Shown here in pieces: positions 18,269 to 27,094 of a stretch of DNA of 64,000 bases; positions within the stretch are counted from its first letter, which is position 1, and each line of letters begins with the position of its first letter. The stretch is from Paenalicyclobacillus mengziensis (GTDB lineage Bacteria; Bacillota; Bacilli; Alicyclobacillales; Alicyclobacillaceae), in assembly GCF_017298635.1 (NCBI RefSeq), contig NZ_CP071182.1, positions 3,944,001 to 4,008,000 on the forward strand. The letters are read 5' to 3'. A program made the position numbers and the translations under genes. A model generated the notes under the pieces. The model made no database searches. It worked only from the letters and a program-made list of their open reading frames with translations, and was not told the origin of the DNA.

Positions 18269-18697
18269 TTAAACTCGTCTGAACCGTGACTGTGCCTTCA
18301 CGTGCGGCGAGTCCGGGTGAAGCTGCATGAATTCGATCCGGTTGCCATCGGGATCGCGCACCCAACACTGGTAATTGAGGTCGAGACCCTGTTTGGGCTG
18401 CACGTCAAGTGCGATTCCGCAGGCTCGCAAATGTTCTGCAGTAGCCAGAATGTCATCAACTTCAAAGCACATGTGGTCGTAGCCGATTTGCCCAGATTCC
18501 CGCATCACAGGAGTGGTGCCGCCATAAAACAACTCGACAAATTGAAAATCACTGACTTGCAGGTACACAATCCAAGGGTTACCGACTTCGTCGTGAATCT
18601 CAAACGCTTTCGTCAATCCGAGCAGATCGCAGTAGAAATGCAGTGATCTTTCCATGTCTGACGTGACAAATGCGGTGTGACCAATTCTCTGAATCAA
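18269..18697 (-). CDS. VOC-family protein (glyoxalase/dioxygenase fold)
   Basis: The protein is about 142 residues in two beta-alpha-beta-beta-beta modules. The first contains IGHTAFVTSDMERSLHFYCD and the second GYDHMCFEVDDI. Candidate metal ligands are the histidine in IGHTAF, the glutamate in FVELFYGG, the histidine in YDHMCF and the glutamate in NRIEFMQL. Family members include glyoxalase I, dioxygenases and resistance proteins. I prefer a TTG start at 18697 because AGAGGTGA ends five bases before it and relatives begin MIQRIGHT-like; an ATG at 18701-18703 overlaps that ribosome binding site. Confidence 0.82.
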   Translation of the reverse strand: MIQRIGHTAFVTSDMERSLHFYCDLLGLTKAFEIHDEVGNPWIVYLQVSDFQFVELFYGGTTPVMRESGQIGYDHMCFEVDDILATAEHLRACGIALDVQPKQGLDLNYQCWVRDPDGNRIEFMQLHPDSPHVKAQSRFRRV

Positions 18698-18873
18698 TGA
18701 CATCACCTCTCATCAAATTTTGACGCAAGCGTATCGGTTTGTCATGCACAGCTGACAATCATAACGATATGTCAAAACAGGACTGTACAAAAGCCAGCCA
18801 ATGATTTACCATCGTTGTGTTTAGTATGTATATCGGAATAGACGGCATTTAAACGAAGAGAGGGATGATTACA

Positions 18874-19821
18874 ATGACTCACCAACGCCCAAAAGTCGCA
18901 AAAAACGTCACTGAACTCATTGGCGGAACACCACTGGTGCGGCTTAACCGAATCAGTGATGAGAGTGGTGCTGAGATACTCGCAAAGCTCGAATATTTTA
19001 ACCCGCTGGGCAGTGTGAAAGACAGAATTGGCTTCGCCATGATTGATGCAGCAGAGAAGGAGGGCCTCATTCAACCGGGAAAAACGACGATTATTGAACC
19101 AACGAGCGGAAATACCGGCATTGCACTCGCATTCGTATCCGCCGCGAAAGGATATCGCTGCATCCTCTGCATGCCGGAGACGATGAGCGTGGAGCGACGA
19201 AATCTGCTCAAGGCACTGGGCGCCGAAGTGGTTTTAACCGAAGGTCCGAAGGGTATGAAGGGCGCGATTGCCAAAGCCGAAGAGTTGAAGGCACAGACAC
19301 CCAACTCTTTTATTCCGCAGCAGTTTGACAATCCGGCGAATCCAGAAATGCACCGTAACACGACTGCGGTTGAAATCTGGGAAGACACCGACGGGAAGGT
19401 CGACGCGTTCATCAGTGGGGTCGGTACGGGCGGTACCATTACGGGTGTCGGGGAAATCTTAAAGGAAAAGAAAAACTCGGTTTGGGTCGTCGCCGTTGAA
19501 CCTGAAGACTCGCCAGTCTTGTCCGGGGGAGATGCTGGCCCGCATAAGATTCAAGGTATTGGTGCTGGATTTGTACCAAAGGTCCTCAACACAGACGTTT
19601 ACGATGAGATTGTCCGGGTCACCAACGAAGACTCCTTTGCAACTTCAAGGGCAGTCGCCGCATCGGAAGGTATTCTTGTCGGTATTTCGTCGGGAGCAGC
19701 CATTCACGCCGCAAAAGTGATAGCTCGCCGCCCAGAATTCAAAGGCAAGACGATTGTCGTACTGTTGCCGGACACAGGCGAACGCTATCTGTCAACTGCC
19801 TTGTACAATTTCGAAAGCTAA
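18874..19821 (+). CDS. cysK: Cysteine synthase A (O-acetylserine sulfhydrylase)
   Basis: The 315-residue PLP enzyme makes cysteine from O-acetylserine and sulfide. The PLP lysine is in [11 protein letters not shown], the substrate loop is [13 protein letters not shown], the phosphate-binding glycines are in [12 protein letters not shown], and the C-terminal [11 protein letters not shown] matches the family. Length is typical. The ATG at 18874 is preferred over 18865 because GAGAGGG lies nine bases before it. It is a single gene followed by a strong terminator at 19911. Confidence 0.95.
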   Translation: MTHQRPKVAKNVTELIGGTPLVRLNRISDESGAEILAKLEYFNPLGSVKDRIGFAMIDAAEKEGLIQPGKTTIIEPTSGNTGIALAFVSAAKGYRCILCMPETMSVERRNLLKALGAEVVLTEGPKGMKGAIAKAEELKAQTPNSFIPQQFDNPANPEMHRNTTAVEIWEDTDGKVDAFISGVGTGGTITGVGEILKEKKNSVWVVAVEPEDSPVLSGGDAGPHKIQGIGAGFVPKVLNTDVYDEIVRVTNEDSFATSRAVAASEGILVGISSGAAIHAAKVIARRPEFKGKTIVVLLPDTGERYLSTALYNFES

Positions 19822-19881
19822 TCTGCTAATCTGACACGTTCGTGCATGGATGACGCAAAGGCAGTTCATGCTTTTTCACAA

Positions 19882-19929
19882 GGTCTGCTCCAAAAGGGGC
19901 TCTGCAGAGGGGTCTGCTCCAAAAGGGGC
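19882..19929. repeat. Duplicated 19-bp terminator arm
   Basis: GGTCTGCTCCAAAAGGGGC occurs at 19882-19900 and again at 19911-19929, separated by ten bases. The second copy is part of the cysK terminator; the first lacks the T-tract. The 339-bp gap after cysK holds this and nothing else convincing. Confidence 0.7.
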
Positions 19930-19940
19930 AGACCTTTTTT
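19911..19940 (+). terminator. Intrinsic terminator of cysK
   Basis: GGTCTGCTCC (19911-19920) pairs with GGGGCAGACC (19925-19934), with one G-U pair, across AAAA, followed by six T. It lies about 90 bases after the cysK stop. Confidence 0.9.
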
Positions 19941-20160
19941 GATACGGTCGATTACTTGGTGACCTTCGACATTTGCGTGTATCTGTGGCAGCAGGTTCAG
20001 AGTAAAAGTCAAGCTGTATCTCAGCCGACGGAGGGACAACATTTCCAGCGGATACCTCTGTGCAAACCTCCTGACTCGGGAAAATCTTCTGATTGCTCTT
20101 CCAATCGGAATCGGGCATTATGAGATTTGTGGAGAAAGAGCGCCGCGAAAGGAGATACGC

Positions 20161-20910
20161 ATGTCCAAGCTTACCAGCCCCAACGTCTTGGTGATTCTGA
20201 TGACATTGACATCCGGATGCGCTGACGCCATCAGTTTCCTTGCTCTAGGTCAAGTCTTGACTGCTGCGATGACTGGTAACACCGTGTTTCTTGGCCTCGC
20301 TCTCGTGCACGCAGGCGGGCTAAAACCTGTGGGATATATCGTGGCTCTGCTCGGGTTCATGCTAGGCGCTGCCATTGGCGCCTTTGTACTGCGGCATAAC
20401 CGCGAAGTGAAGGGCGTCACTTCATCCGTGTTGATGGCTCTTGGCGTCGAAGCAACCCTCTTTATGGTGTTTGGTATTCTAGCATTGTTTGCACCGCCCT
20501 TATACGGACCCTATCATTTACTGCTGATTTTAGCCTTGTCGTCTGCGATGGGCGTCCAAGGTACTGCTGCCAGAAGAATTGGCGTCAATGGCGTCCCAAC
20601 AACCGTTATTACTAGTCTTACCACAGGGTTAATCGAATCGTTGGTATGGAATACCCACGGCAGCTTCTTCAAACAAGATGTAAACGCTTCGGTCACATCC
20701 AAAAATATGATTCCAGCCTCCATGATTCTTGTTTGGATAGTCGACGTCATTGCATACGGAGTCGGTGCCGCGTTGTGTGGTGCGCTGGTACTCCGTTGGC
20801 ACTTGCACGCAATTTGGTTGCCGTTCACCATCGTTTCCATTGTGCTGATTTCCACATTTGTGTCCCGCTCATACACAGGAGCTAAAAAAAAGGCTGAACT
20901 CAGCACCTAA
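20161..20910 (+). CDS. YoaK/DUF1275-family membrane protein
   Basis: The 249-residue integral membrane protein has about six helices and the DUF1275 hallmarks near the start: GCADAISFLALGQVLTAAMT followed by GNTVFLGLAL. A later QGTAARRIGVNGVPTTVITS is also typical. The biochemical function of this family is not established. The ATG is preceded by AAAGGAG at an ideal distance. The downstream region holds a repetitive hairpin array rather than a terminator of ordinary type. Confidence 0.88.
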   Translation: MSKLTSPNVLVILMTLTSGCADAISFLALGQVLTAAMTGNTVFLGLALVHAGGLKPVGYIVALLGFMLGAAIGAFVLRHNREVKGVTSSVLMALGVEATLFMVFGILALFAPPLYGPYHLLLILALSSAMGVQGTAARRIGVNGVPTTVITSLTTGLIESLVWNTHGSFFKQDVNASVTSKNMIPASMILVWIVDVIAYGVGAALCGALVLRWHLHAIWLPFTIVSIVLISTFVSRSYTGAKKKAELST

Positions 20911-21009
20911 CAAGAACTGGGGTGTACAACATGCCCATTTGCACCTGATGGGCTTGATTGGTCTTCTTGGCTTTCGTGAATAACGAGGGCATTCGTGCAT
21001 AACGAGCCC

Positions 21010-21210
21010 AGAACGCGCTATTTCACTCTGCGCGACGGAAGCCCAGTGGAAATAACGCGCTCCTGGCGCGTTATTGTCTAAACGGATCGACATAACGCTT
21101 TCACAAAGCGTTATTTATCCACGTTGACCACTTAACGCGCCTGCAACTCGTTATTCCGCGCTCGTTAGGCTGGGGCAGAAGCAAATACCACTTCCACAGC
21201 GCGTTATTTC
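21010..21210. repeat. Hairpin-array repeat, copy 1
   Basis: This 200-bp element contains serial inverted repeats of the form (A)TAACGC...GCGTTATT: 21051-21075 (ATAACGCGC/GCGCGTTAT around TCCTG), 21092-21114 (ATAACGCTTT/AAAGCGTTAT), 21132-21155 (imperfect) and a remnant near 21187-21209. It aligns end to end with 60378-60577, including a 34-bp identical core around 21048-21081. Two further partial units precede it (AATAACGAG and CATAACGAG at about 20979-21005). Variable non-identical spacing excludes a CRISPR array. Confidence 0.85.
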
Positions 21211-21316
21211 TTTTCGTCAGTTGGGGGGGGACTGGGTTACCCCCCAAAACACGTCTGCAACTTCAACTTGTCATATTCCTGGCGACCGAACGGACTCGAC
21301 TTCGAACAAACTCAAC

Positions 21317-21928
21317 TCAATGGCGTCCGAGAAGGTCCTCTGACTTTGCAATAAATTCGTCTGCCTGGGCAATCTCCGCTGCACGGCGCACTTCATCGAA
21401 CGACGCATCTGCCAAACCAGATGATGGCAATGGTGGACAAGTTCACAATGAGCATCATCATCGGCATCATGGCAGCCATCAGTTGATTGACACGAACGGC
21501 GGTATCCGTTAGGTCTTTGTTTGCAGCATCAAAGCGCTTTGTCTCGTATTCGATGCGGTTAAAAGACCGGATGACGCGCACACCTGTCAAAGACTCGCGA
21601 AGAACACGTTTCAATGCGTCGATCTTTGGCTGAACCGTTCGACGTGTTCAAAGACCTGACTCCGGAGGGTCCGGCCAAATGCACCGGAGACTCTTGAGGC
21701 CAGCCAACTTGCTGCAACAGAACATAAGACCCCGCCAATGGCCACAATCAACATAAGGCCACCAACGCGAAGTATGTACGGTGTATTGCCGTGCACAATG
21801 CCTGTGTCGACAATTTTGGACATCAATCGGGGCAGGTAGAGCGTTGACAGCGACTGCAGAAATACAAACACCAACGTCAACATTACAGACCACTGATTTG
21901 GCCTTAAGAATCCAAATAACTTGGTCAT
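21317..21928 (-). pseudogene. Decayed ABC exporter (fused membrane and ATPase type)
   Basis: The frame from ATG 21928 (good GGAGAGAG site) encodes the N-terminal transmembrane part of an MdlB/YfiB-like exporter (MTKLFGFLRPNQWSVMLTL onward). Around 21614 the frame shifts to a later membrane segment (LTGVRVIRSFNRIEYETKRF). Past 21393, the minus strand still encodes a scrap of the nucleotide-binding domain (DASFDEVRRAAEIAQADEFI) that ends in a stop at 21317. Walker A, the signature motif and Walker B are missing. The gene has thus lost at least two internal blocks. Confidence 0.85.
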
Positions 21929-22119
21929 CTCTCTCCGTCCTTCCGTCGGCTCAACTGGATTATACCAATTCAAATCGTCCCTCATCCACTTTAGGGCCCC
22001 TCGAGCTTCGAAAAGGAAAATTTTTCACCAAGCAACAGGAACTTCACAGAGATTCAACGCCTTCGCAATAACTCTGCAACACATTTGCAACATTCATTCG
22101 ATATGATGATTTCAGCAGG

Positions 22120-22192
22120 TAGCCACTACCGCTTCACTTTGACCCCCTTTTATATAATGAGGCCGTCACAATTTGTGACGGCCACCTTTTTG
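22120..22192 (+). repeat. Terminator-bearing small dispersed element, copy 1
   Basis: TAGCCACTAC (22120-22129), then TTTGACCCCCTT, then a strong stem GGCCGTCAC/GTGACGGCC (22161-22169 with 22175-22183) and a T-run. The same parts in the same order recur at 31317-31389. No plus-strand gene lies just upstream of either copy, so the element is not an ordinary gene terminator. It might be the 3' part of a small RNA family. Confidence 0.6.
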
Positions 22193-22271
22193 CATATATC
22201 TTATGGAAGGATACGGGGCAACCAAGGATGCAGCATAAGGGTGCAGCACACGGCCCATCGCCCCGATGAAG

Positions 22272-22952
22272 CTATTTTGCCAACAGGTTGCAAAAGTTAC
22301 GAGCGGCCTCTGCCGGGTTTTGAGCTTGCATAATGGCTGAAACAACTGCCAGCCCATGTGCACCGGCTTGCAGTACATCGGGAGCGTTTGTTGCCGTAAT
22401 TCCACCGATGGCAACGATAGGTGTCGGCTTGGTCTGCCGTTCACGCGCGAGGTTCGCTATCTCTTGGAGTCCTCTGATACCGCACAGGTCCGCGTCAGAT
22501 TTCGAACTCGTTGGAAACACAGACCCAACACCGAGATAATCTGCTCTGTCGTGGATTGCTCCTTTCGCTTCCTCGAGAGAGCTTACCGAAACGCCAATGA
22601 TTTTATCTTTCCCAAGCAATTTACGAACATCCTTGTACGCGATATCCGATTGGCCGACATGTACACCGTCTGCGTCTGTGAGTAAAGCGATGTCCACTCT
22701 GTCATTAACAATATAAAGCGCATGATACGCACGGGTCATTTCCCGAATTGCGTGCCCCATTTCAACCAGCACTCGACCATCATCATGTTTTCGTCGCAAC
22801 TGAATTGTGGTTGCTCCCCCCTCAAGTGCCTGATGCACTACACGCAAACAGTTGGCAACATCCGTCCTTTCGTCAGTGACCAGGTACACGCCCAATTTGT
22901 CTTTCAGCACGTCAAAATTGTAATCGTCCACTCCAGGTGTGGATGAATTCAT
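22272..22952 (-). CDS. thiE: Thiamine-phosphate synthase
   Basis: The 226-residue TIM-barrel enzyme couples the hydroxymethylpyrimidine diphosphate and thiazole phosphate halves into thiamine phosphate. Visible motifs are LYLVTDE-like GVYLVTDERT, GGATTIQLRRKHDD, IVNDRVDIALLTDADGVHVG, DYLGVGSVFPTSSKSD and IVAIGGITATNAPDVLQAGA. Length is normal. It follows thiM by 14 bases in a leftward pair for thiazole salvage and coupling. Confidence 0.96.
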   Translation of the reverse strand: MNSSTPGVDDYNFDVLKDKLGVYLVTDERTDVANCLRVVHQALEGGATTIQLRRKHDDGRVLVEMGHAIREMTRAYHALYIVNDRVDIALLTDADGVHVGQSDIAYKDVRKLLGKDKIIGVSVSSLEEAKGAIHDRADYLGVGSVFPTSSKSDADLCGIRGLQEIANLARERQTKPTPIVAIGGITATNAPDVLQAGAHGLAVVSAIMQAQNPAEAARNFCNLLAK

Positions 22953-22966
22953 GTTGTAACCTCTCC

Positions 22967-23779
22967 TCAGTCCATCTGTTCAATTTTGGCAGCCTCGTTA
23001 ACCTCGTCTGCCGTTAGATGATAAAGAGCATCAAACAACGCTGCCTGAAAAGTCCCAGGGCCGTAAGCAACCTGAGCAGCACGTTCACCCGCCACATTAA
23101 AGCACGTAATCGCTGCCACTGCGGCTTGCGCGTACGTTGTCAGCGGACTGTCTTTGTCGACGACGCCGACAAATGCACCGAGGAGCCCGGTAAGAGAACA
23201 CCCCGAACCCGTGATTGTCGAGAGCAGAGGATGCCCGTTGGTCAGGCGCCAGAGCGTGTCGCCATCCGTAACCAGGTCTTCTTCACCTGTCGCTACAACG
23301 ACAGTCCGATGCTGTCTTGCATACATCTGCATGGCCGCCGGCAAGTCAGCGCTTGCTCCAGATGAGTCTACACCTGTCACTTGACCGCCGCTGCCTACCA
23401 TCAATCCAATCTCCCCCGCGTTTCCCCGTAGGACGTTGAGACGAATGGATGAAGTAATCAAGAAAGCGGCCTCATTGCGGTAAGGAGTCGCGCCAACGCC
23501 AACCGGATCGAACACCACTGGTACTCCGTACGTATTTGCAGACATCCCTGCCAACCGCATCGCCGTAATCACATCGGGTGTCAAAGTGCCCATGTTCAGT
23601 GCGACCGCATGAGCGATTTTGGCCATGTCCGCGACTTCTTCGTGTGCGTACGCCATCACTGGTGATGCGCCAATCGCCAAAAGTGCATTCGCGGCTACAT
23701 TCGTAACAACGACGTTCGTGATGTTATGTACCAACGGGCGCGCGTCGCGAACCTTGATTAACCACTGCCCAGGCTTCAT
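22967..23779 (-). CDS. thiM: Hydroxyethylthiazole kinase
   Basis: The 270-residue ribokinase-like enzyme phosphorylates hydroxyethylthiazole for thiamine salvage. Characteristic stretches are PLVHNITNVVVTNVAANALL, GASPVMAYAHEEVADM, VFDPVGVGATPYR, LRGNAGEI and TITGSGCSLTGLLGAF, the last holding the catalytic anion-hole glycines. It precedes thiE in one operon. I searched the 160-bp leader (23780-23941) for a TPP riboswitch and found neither the CUGAGA nor the other conserved thi-box segments, so regulation is not of that usual type. Confidence 0.96.
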   Translation of the reverse strand: MKPGQWLIKVRDARPLVHNITNVVVTNVAANALLAIGASPVMAYAHEEVADMAKIAHAVALNMGTLTPDVITAMRLAGMSANTYGVPVVFDPVGVGATPYRNEAAFLITSSIRLNVLRGNAGEIGLMVGSGGQVTGVDSSGASADLPAAMQMYARQHRTVVVATGEEDLVTDGDTLWRLTNGHPLLSTITGSGCSLTGLLGAFVGVVDKDSPLTTYAQAAVAAITCFNVAGERAAQVAYGPGTFQAALFDALYHLTADEVNEAAKIEQMD

Positions 23780-23941
23780 AATCTCTCCTCCTTAGCCGTC
23801 CTGCCTTATCTTGATGAGAACCCCAAAATATACCCCGCGTAACACGCGAGTACACGACGGGCAGGTAACGGATAATATCATCGTACAACAATGTTCTACA
23901 AGTCATCGACCCTACCGAGCACTTTAAGGGGGCGTTTGTAG

Positions 23942-24382
23942 ATGCCAATGCCGATGTGGTTTGTTCCTGTCTTGATTATGCTGGCGATCTTGTCGTTTCT
24001 AATTACACCGCCCACATTTGCTGTGAATTGGTTCACGTCAAGGTTTGCGGCACATATCCGACTTTCATCTCGAGACATCATTTATCTAGGTGGGAGCAAA
24101 CTGGACGGGCAGGATAAGGAAAGATTTATAAAATGTTGGAACGAAGCAGAATTTCTGTATGAAACTGAAGAGAGGCCGAAAAATGTAACCATTGACCACA
24201 GCGTAGAAATTGTACGAGGCAGGCGGGAGTACAGGTTTTTATTACATCTGTTCGATACGTATATTGACGTATTTCGAAACACCTCAAATCGAAAAAAGCT
24301 GGCATACCGTGTGGTGGCACCAAAGCTGAGCGACTGCATCATGGACCTCTGTGCTCAGGATGTGGCTGCAACAGGCTGTTGA
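23942..24382 (+). CDS. Membrane-anchored protein, possibly YfmQ-like
   Basis: The 146-residue protein has one N-terminal membrane helix (MWFVPVLIMLAILSFLI) followed by a soluble domain. Parts such as FAVNWFTSRFAAH, FIKCWNEAEFLYE and YIDVFRNTSNRKKLAYRV recall the Bacillus YfmQ family, whose function is unknown. This resemblance is from memory of the pattern, not a search. The ATG follows AAGGGGG by about nine bases. The two cysteines at the extreme C-terminus are of unknown meaning. Confidence 0.6.
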   Translation: MPMPMWFVPVLIMLAILSFLITPPTFAVNWFTSRFAAHIRLSSRDIIYLGGSKLDGQDKERFIKCWNEAEFLYETEERPKNVTIDHSVEIVRGRREYRFLLHLFDTYIDVFRNTSNRKKLAYRVVAPKLSDCIMDLCAQDVAATGC

Positions 24383-24437
24383 GCAAGACGGGCGTTCCCT
24401 TGATGGATTCTCACGGATGCACTGCCGTTGCAAAACC

Positions 24438-24614
24438 TTACTTCTTCTTTGGGGGCTCAAACAGTTTGAGCGTACTTTGCTCTATGACAACCTTTCTCAT
24501 CGGCTTGCCGCACACGGGGCAACCCGGGCCATTCACAACCGCCCCAAGCGTTTCCACGACCCGCCACTCATCACACTTCGTACAATGAAACTGGACGGTC
24601 TTTAATCGAGGCAT
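24438..24614 (-). CDS. 58-residue zinc-ribbon protein
   Basis: The product starts MPRLKTVQFHCTKCDEW and has two CxxC knuckles, CTKC near residue 11 and CPVC near residue 33, enough for one tetrahedral zinc site. It ends in a lysine-rich tail (FEPPKKK). GGAG lies about nine bases before the ATG. It is a free-standing gene between the YfmQ-like protein and the kinase. Small zinc ribbons of this kind often bind nucleic acid or a protein partner; no specific role can be assigned. Confidence 0.75.
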   Translation of the reverse strand: MPRLKTVQFHCTKCDEWRVVETLGAVVNGPGCPVCGKPMRKVVIEQSTLKLFEPPKKK

Positions 24615-24693
24615 TCACACCGCTCCATTCGCCCATTGATAATGAATGCATTGCCTGTTCAACCACACCATGCTGCCGACACCCTATCTTGCA

Positions 24694-26754
24694 TTATCGA
24701 ACAGCACTTTTTTCATCGTCTGAGGTTACTTTTGGAATTATAATTTCGACTTCCGTGCCCTTTCCTTGTGTACTGTAAATGTTTAATACACCTTGATGAG
24801 CTTCAACGATCTTTCGACTGACCATTAAGCCAAGACCGGTCCCTGTGTTCTTTGTGGTATAAAATGGTTCACCAATGCGCGCCATCTCACCATCGGGAAT
24901 TCCAGGGCCGCTGTCCCGCACCAAAATGGAGACGCTGTCCTCGTTCGCCGCTGTGACGCCAACGACAATGTCGCCTCCCGCCGTCATTGCTTCAATAGCG
25001 TTCTTGATTACGTTGACCAACACCTGTTTCATTCGATTTTTTTCGCACAGAATAGGATATGACTCCGAGGCAACCCGATGCAAAATTACAATATTTCTCA
25101 AATTGGCCTCTGGAGTCATCAGGTGAATGACGTCTTCAACAAGTTCAGCACAGTCATATCGCTCGAGCAACCGCTCCGTCGGTTTTGCAAAGACGAGGAG
25201 TTCGTTCAAAATCAATTCGATTCGGTCGAACTCTCCTTTCATCACACCGAGATAAAACGCAGTTTTAGTCTCCGGAGACTGCGCCACCGGAGACTGCATC
25301 AGCTGAACAAAACCTTTCAACACCGTCAGTGGGTTGCGAATTTCATGTGCGATACCCGCAGCCAATTGGCCAACGGCCGAGAGGCGTTCAGACTTGATGA
25401 GCAGTTCCTCGGCTTCCTTCTGGCGTGTAATGTCCCGCACAATACAAAAAAATCCAGCCACTTTCCCGTCTGACACAATGGGGATTTTCTTCTCATGGAC
25501 GTCAAATCGCCGTCCATCTTTGTGCACCAGTCGAGTTGTAGCGAATTGAGACCGCCCTTGCAGCACTTGCATATAGCGCTGATGCCAGTCCTCACGACGG
25601 TCAACTGCCACAAATCCACTGTAATTCATGCCAATAATTTCATCGGTCTTGTATCCGAGCGTGGTCTCCGTAGATGGGTTCGCAGACAAAATGATACCAC
25701 TGACGTCGACCGACACCACCATATCGCCGTCGTTTTCGAACAGGGAGCGGTATCGTTGTTCACTTTCCATGAGTCGGTTTGTGGTGATCCGTGATTCTGT
25801 GACATCCCGCGCTACCACCACCAGACCCAAAGTGGAGCCATCATCTTTTCCCACAGGAATCCTGGTAATTTCGCGGGCGACAAGTTGACCGTCTGGTCGA
25901 CTGTATTCGTATTCAAACCGTGTGATGGCTTCGTAAGTCTCTGGCGTATACGCGGAGTTATTGAGAAAGTGCTCCCGATATACTGGATAGCAAAGATCAG
26001 CAAGTTCCTTTGCCGTTTTACCGCGGTACACCGTTTCGTTCAACCCAACCGTTCGAAGCAGCAAACTGTTCGCTTCTATCCAGCGTCCCGTATTGTCTAT
26101 AAAACAGATTTGCTCTGGCATGGCGTTGATCAGGGTCCTCAACCGCCGTTCACTCGCGTGAATCATTGCTTGCTGACTTTTGCGTTCGGTGATGTCACGA
26201 AAAATCACCATGACCGCCGACCGACCTTCGAACGTTATCGGTATTCCGGCGATTTCAACGTCCTTGATGCCACCTTGCAGCGTAACAAGCTTTTCCTCCA
26301 ACAGTCGAGTTGATTTCCCTGACTCTAATTGATATATACGATTTCGTACCACGTCGCGATAGGCAGAATGAACAAGGTCCAAAATTGGTTTGCCAATGAG
26401 TGCCTTCTCTGAACCAGCCTCAAGGACCTCGATGGCCTGCGGATTCGCGCTTACAATCAAACCACGTTGGTGAATCACAACGGGTTCGAGCAGGGTACTC
26501 AGTAATCGGGTGTAGTCCTGGCGGCTGTCAGCCAACGCGCGTTCCCGTCTGAATGCCAGATAGAAGAGGATTCCAGAAACAACAAAGTACAGAACTCTGA
26601 ACGTGGTCAACATCTGCGGGTGCCACCCAAACTTCCATATGAACGGCGCGGAGATAGTCAACCAAACAAGACCGGCTGCGATATATAAAAGCACGACTCG
26701 AAACGATGGCGATATTCGGTAATGAGCCCACGGGGGAATTCTGTGTGGAGCCAT
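24694..26754 (-). CDS. Membrane PAS sensor histidine kinase, orphan
   Basis: This 686-residue protein has two N-terminal membrane helices (VVLLYIAAGLVWLTISAPF and LYFVVSGILFYLAF) and then three to four PAS domains (the segments ending VIFRDITER, VVARDVTES and CIVRDITRQ). The HisKA domain carries the phospho-accepting histidine in [15 protein letters not shown], and the ATPase domain has NAIEAM, DSGPGIPDG and GTGLGLMVSRKIV. No response regulator gene is adjacent. This architecture is typical of kinases feeding the Spo0 sporulation phosphorelay, which is inference. It is transcribed away from a second PAS kinase. Confidence 0.93.
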   Translation of the reverse strand: MAPHRIPPWAHYRISPSFRVVLLYIAAGLVWLTISAPFIWKFGWHPQMLTTFRVLYFVVSGILFYLAFRRERALADSRQDYTRLLSTLLEPVVIHQRGLIVSANPQAIEVLEAGSEKALIGKPILDLVHSAYRDVVRNRIYQLESGKSTRLLEEKLVTLQGGIKDVEIAGIPITFEGRSAVMVIFRDITERKSQQAMIHASERRLRTLINAMPEQICFIDNTGRWIEANSLLLRTVGLNETVYRGKTAKELADLCYPVYREHFLNNSAYTPETYEAITRFEYEYSRPDGQLVAREITRIPVGKDDGSTLGLVVVARDVTESRITTNRLMESEQRYRSLFENDGDMVVSVDVSGIILSANPSTETTLGYKTDEIIGMNYSGFVAVDRREDWHQRYMQVLQGRSQFATTRLVHKDGRRFDVHEKKIPIVSDGKVAGFFCIVRDITRQKEAEELLIKSERLSAVGQLAAGIAHEIRNPLTVLKGFVQLMQSPVAQSPETKTAFYLGVMKGEFDRIELILNELLVFAKPTERLLERYDCAELVEDVIHLMTPEANLRNIVILHRVASESYPILCEKNRMKQVLVNVIKNAIEAMTAGGDIVVGVTAANEDSVSILVRDSGPGIPDGEMARIGEPFYTTKNTGTGLGLMVSRKIVEAHQGVLNIYSTQGKGTEVEIIIPKVTSDDEKSAVR

Positions 26755-27094
26755 TTTGGGACTCCTTTCCTTGGTGATAATGGGAAAACTCCCTTTTCTA
26801 GTATCATGGATAGCTACTGAAAAATAAATACAACTTCGACTCTTTGAGACAAATTCTTTGATAGTCCCCTCTTTTTAACTATTGGTACTATGGCCCCCTC
26901 CGACTTCCTTCAAACTGCTCGCCAGATACTGGATCGGATTTCCTTGAGTCATTATCGTTAGAAAACAAATACAATTTCTCAAAATAGATAGTCCATTTTC
27001 CTGCAGAAGGGATTATAATCTTGTCAGAATTATCTATATTTTTCATTTCACGAACTTCTTCGATGCACTTTCCAACTGATAAGGAGCCGTGTTT
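26755..27094. other. Divergent promoter region between two PAS kinases, with two similar segments
   Basis: No gene is visible in these 340 bases. Two direct-oriented similar segments are present: AAATAAATACAACTTC...GATAGTCC (26825-26868) and AAACAAATACAATTTC...GATAGTCC (26964-26993). One lies near each kinase, which would fit a shared regulator site. Confidence 0.4.

Noticed and set aside
19876..20118. 80-codon minus-strand frame after cysK
   Set aside because: It is read through the cysK terminator and its duplicated arm and lacks a ribosome binding site.
21010..21210. CRISPR array interpretation of the periodic GCGTTATT hairpins
   Set aside because: Repeats are imperfect inverted repeats, spacing varies and the sequences between them are shared by both copies, unlike unique spacers; no cas genes are present.
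22141..22157. TTGACC plus TATAAT as a promoter within the dispersed element
   Set aside because: The hexamers are only eight bases apart and the -10 is not kept in the second copy at 31317.
23780..23941. TPP riboswitch ahead of thiM-thiE
   Set aside because: The conserved CUGAGA and companion thi-box segments are absent on the minus strand.
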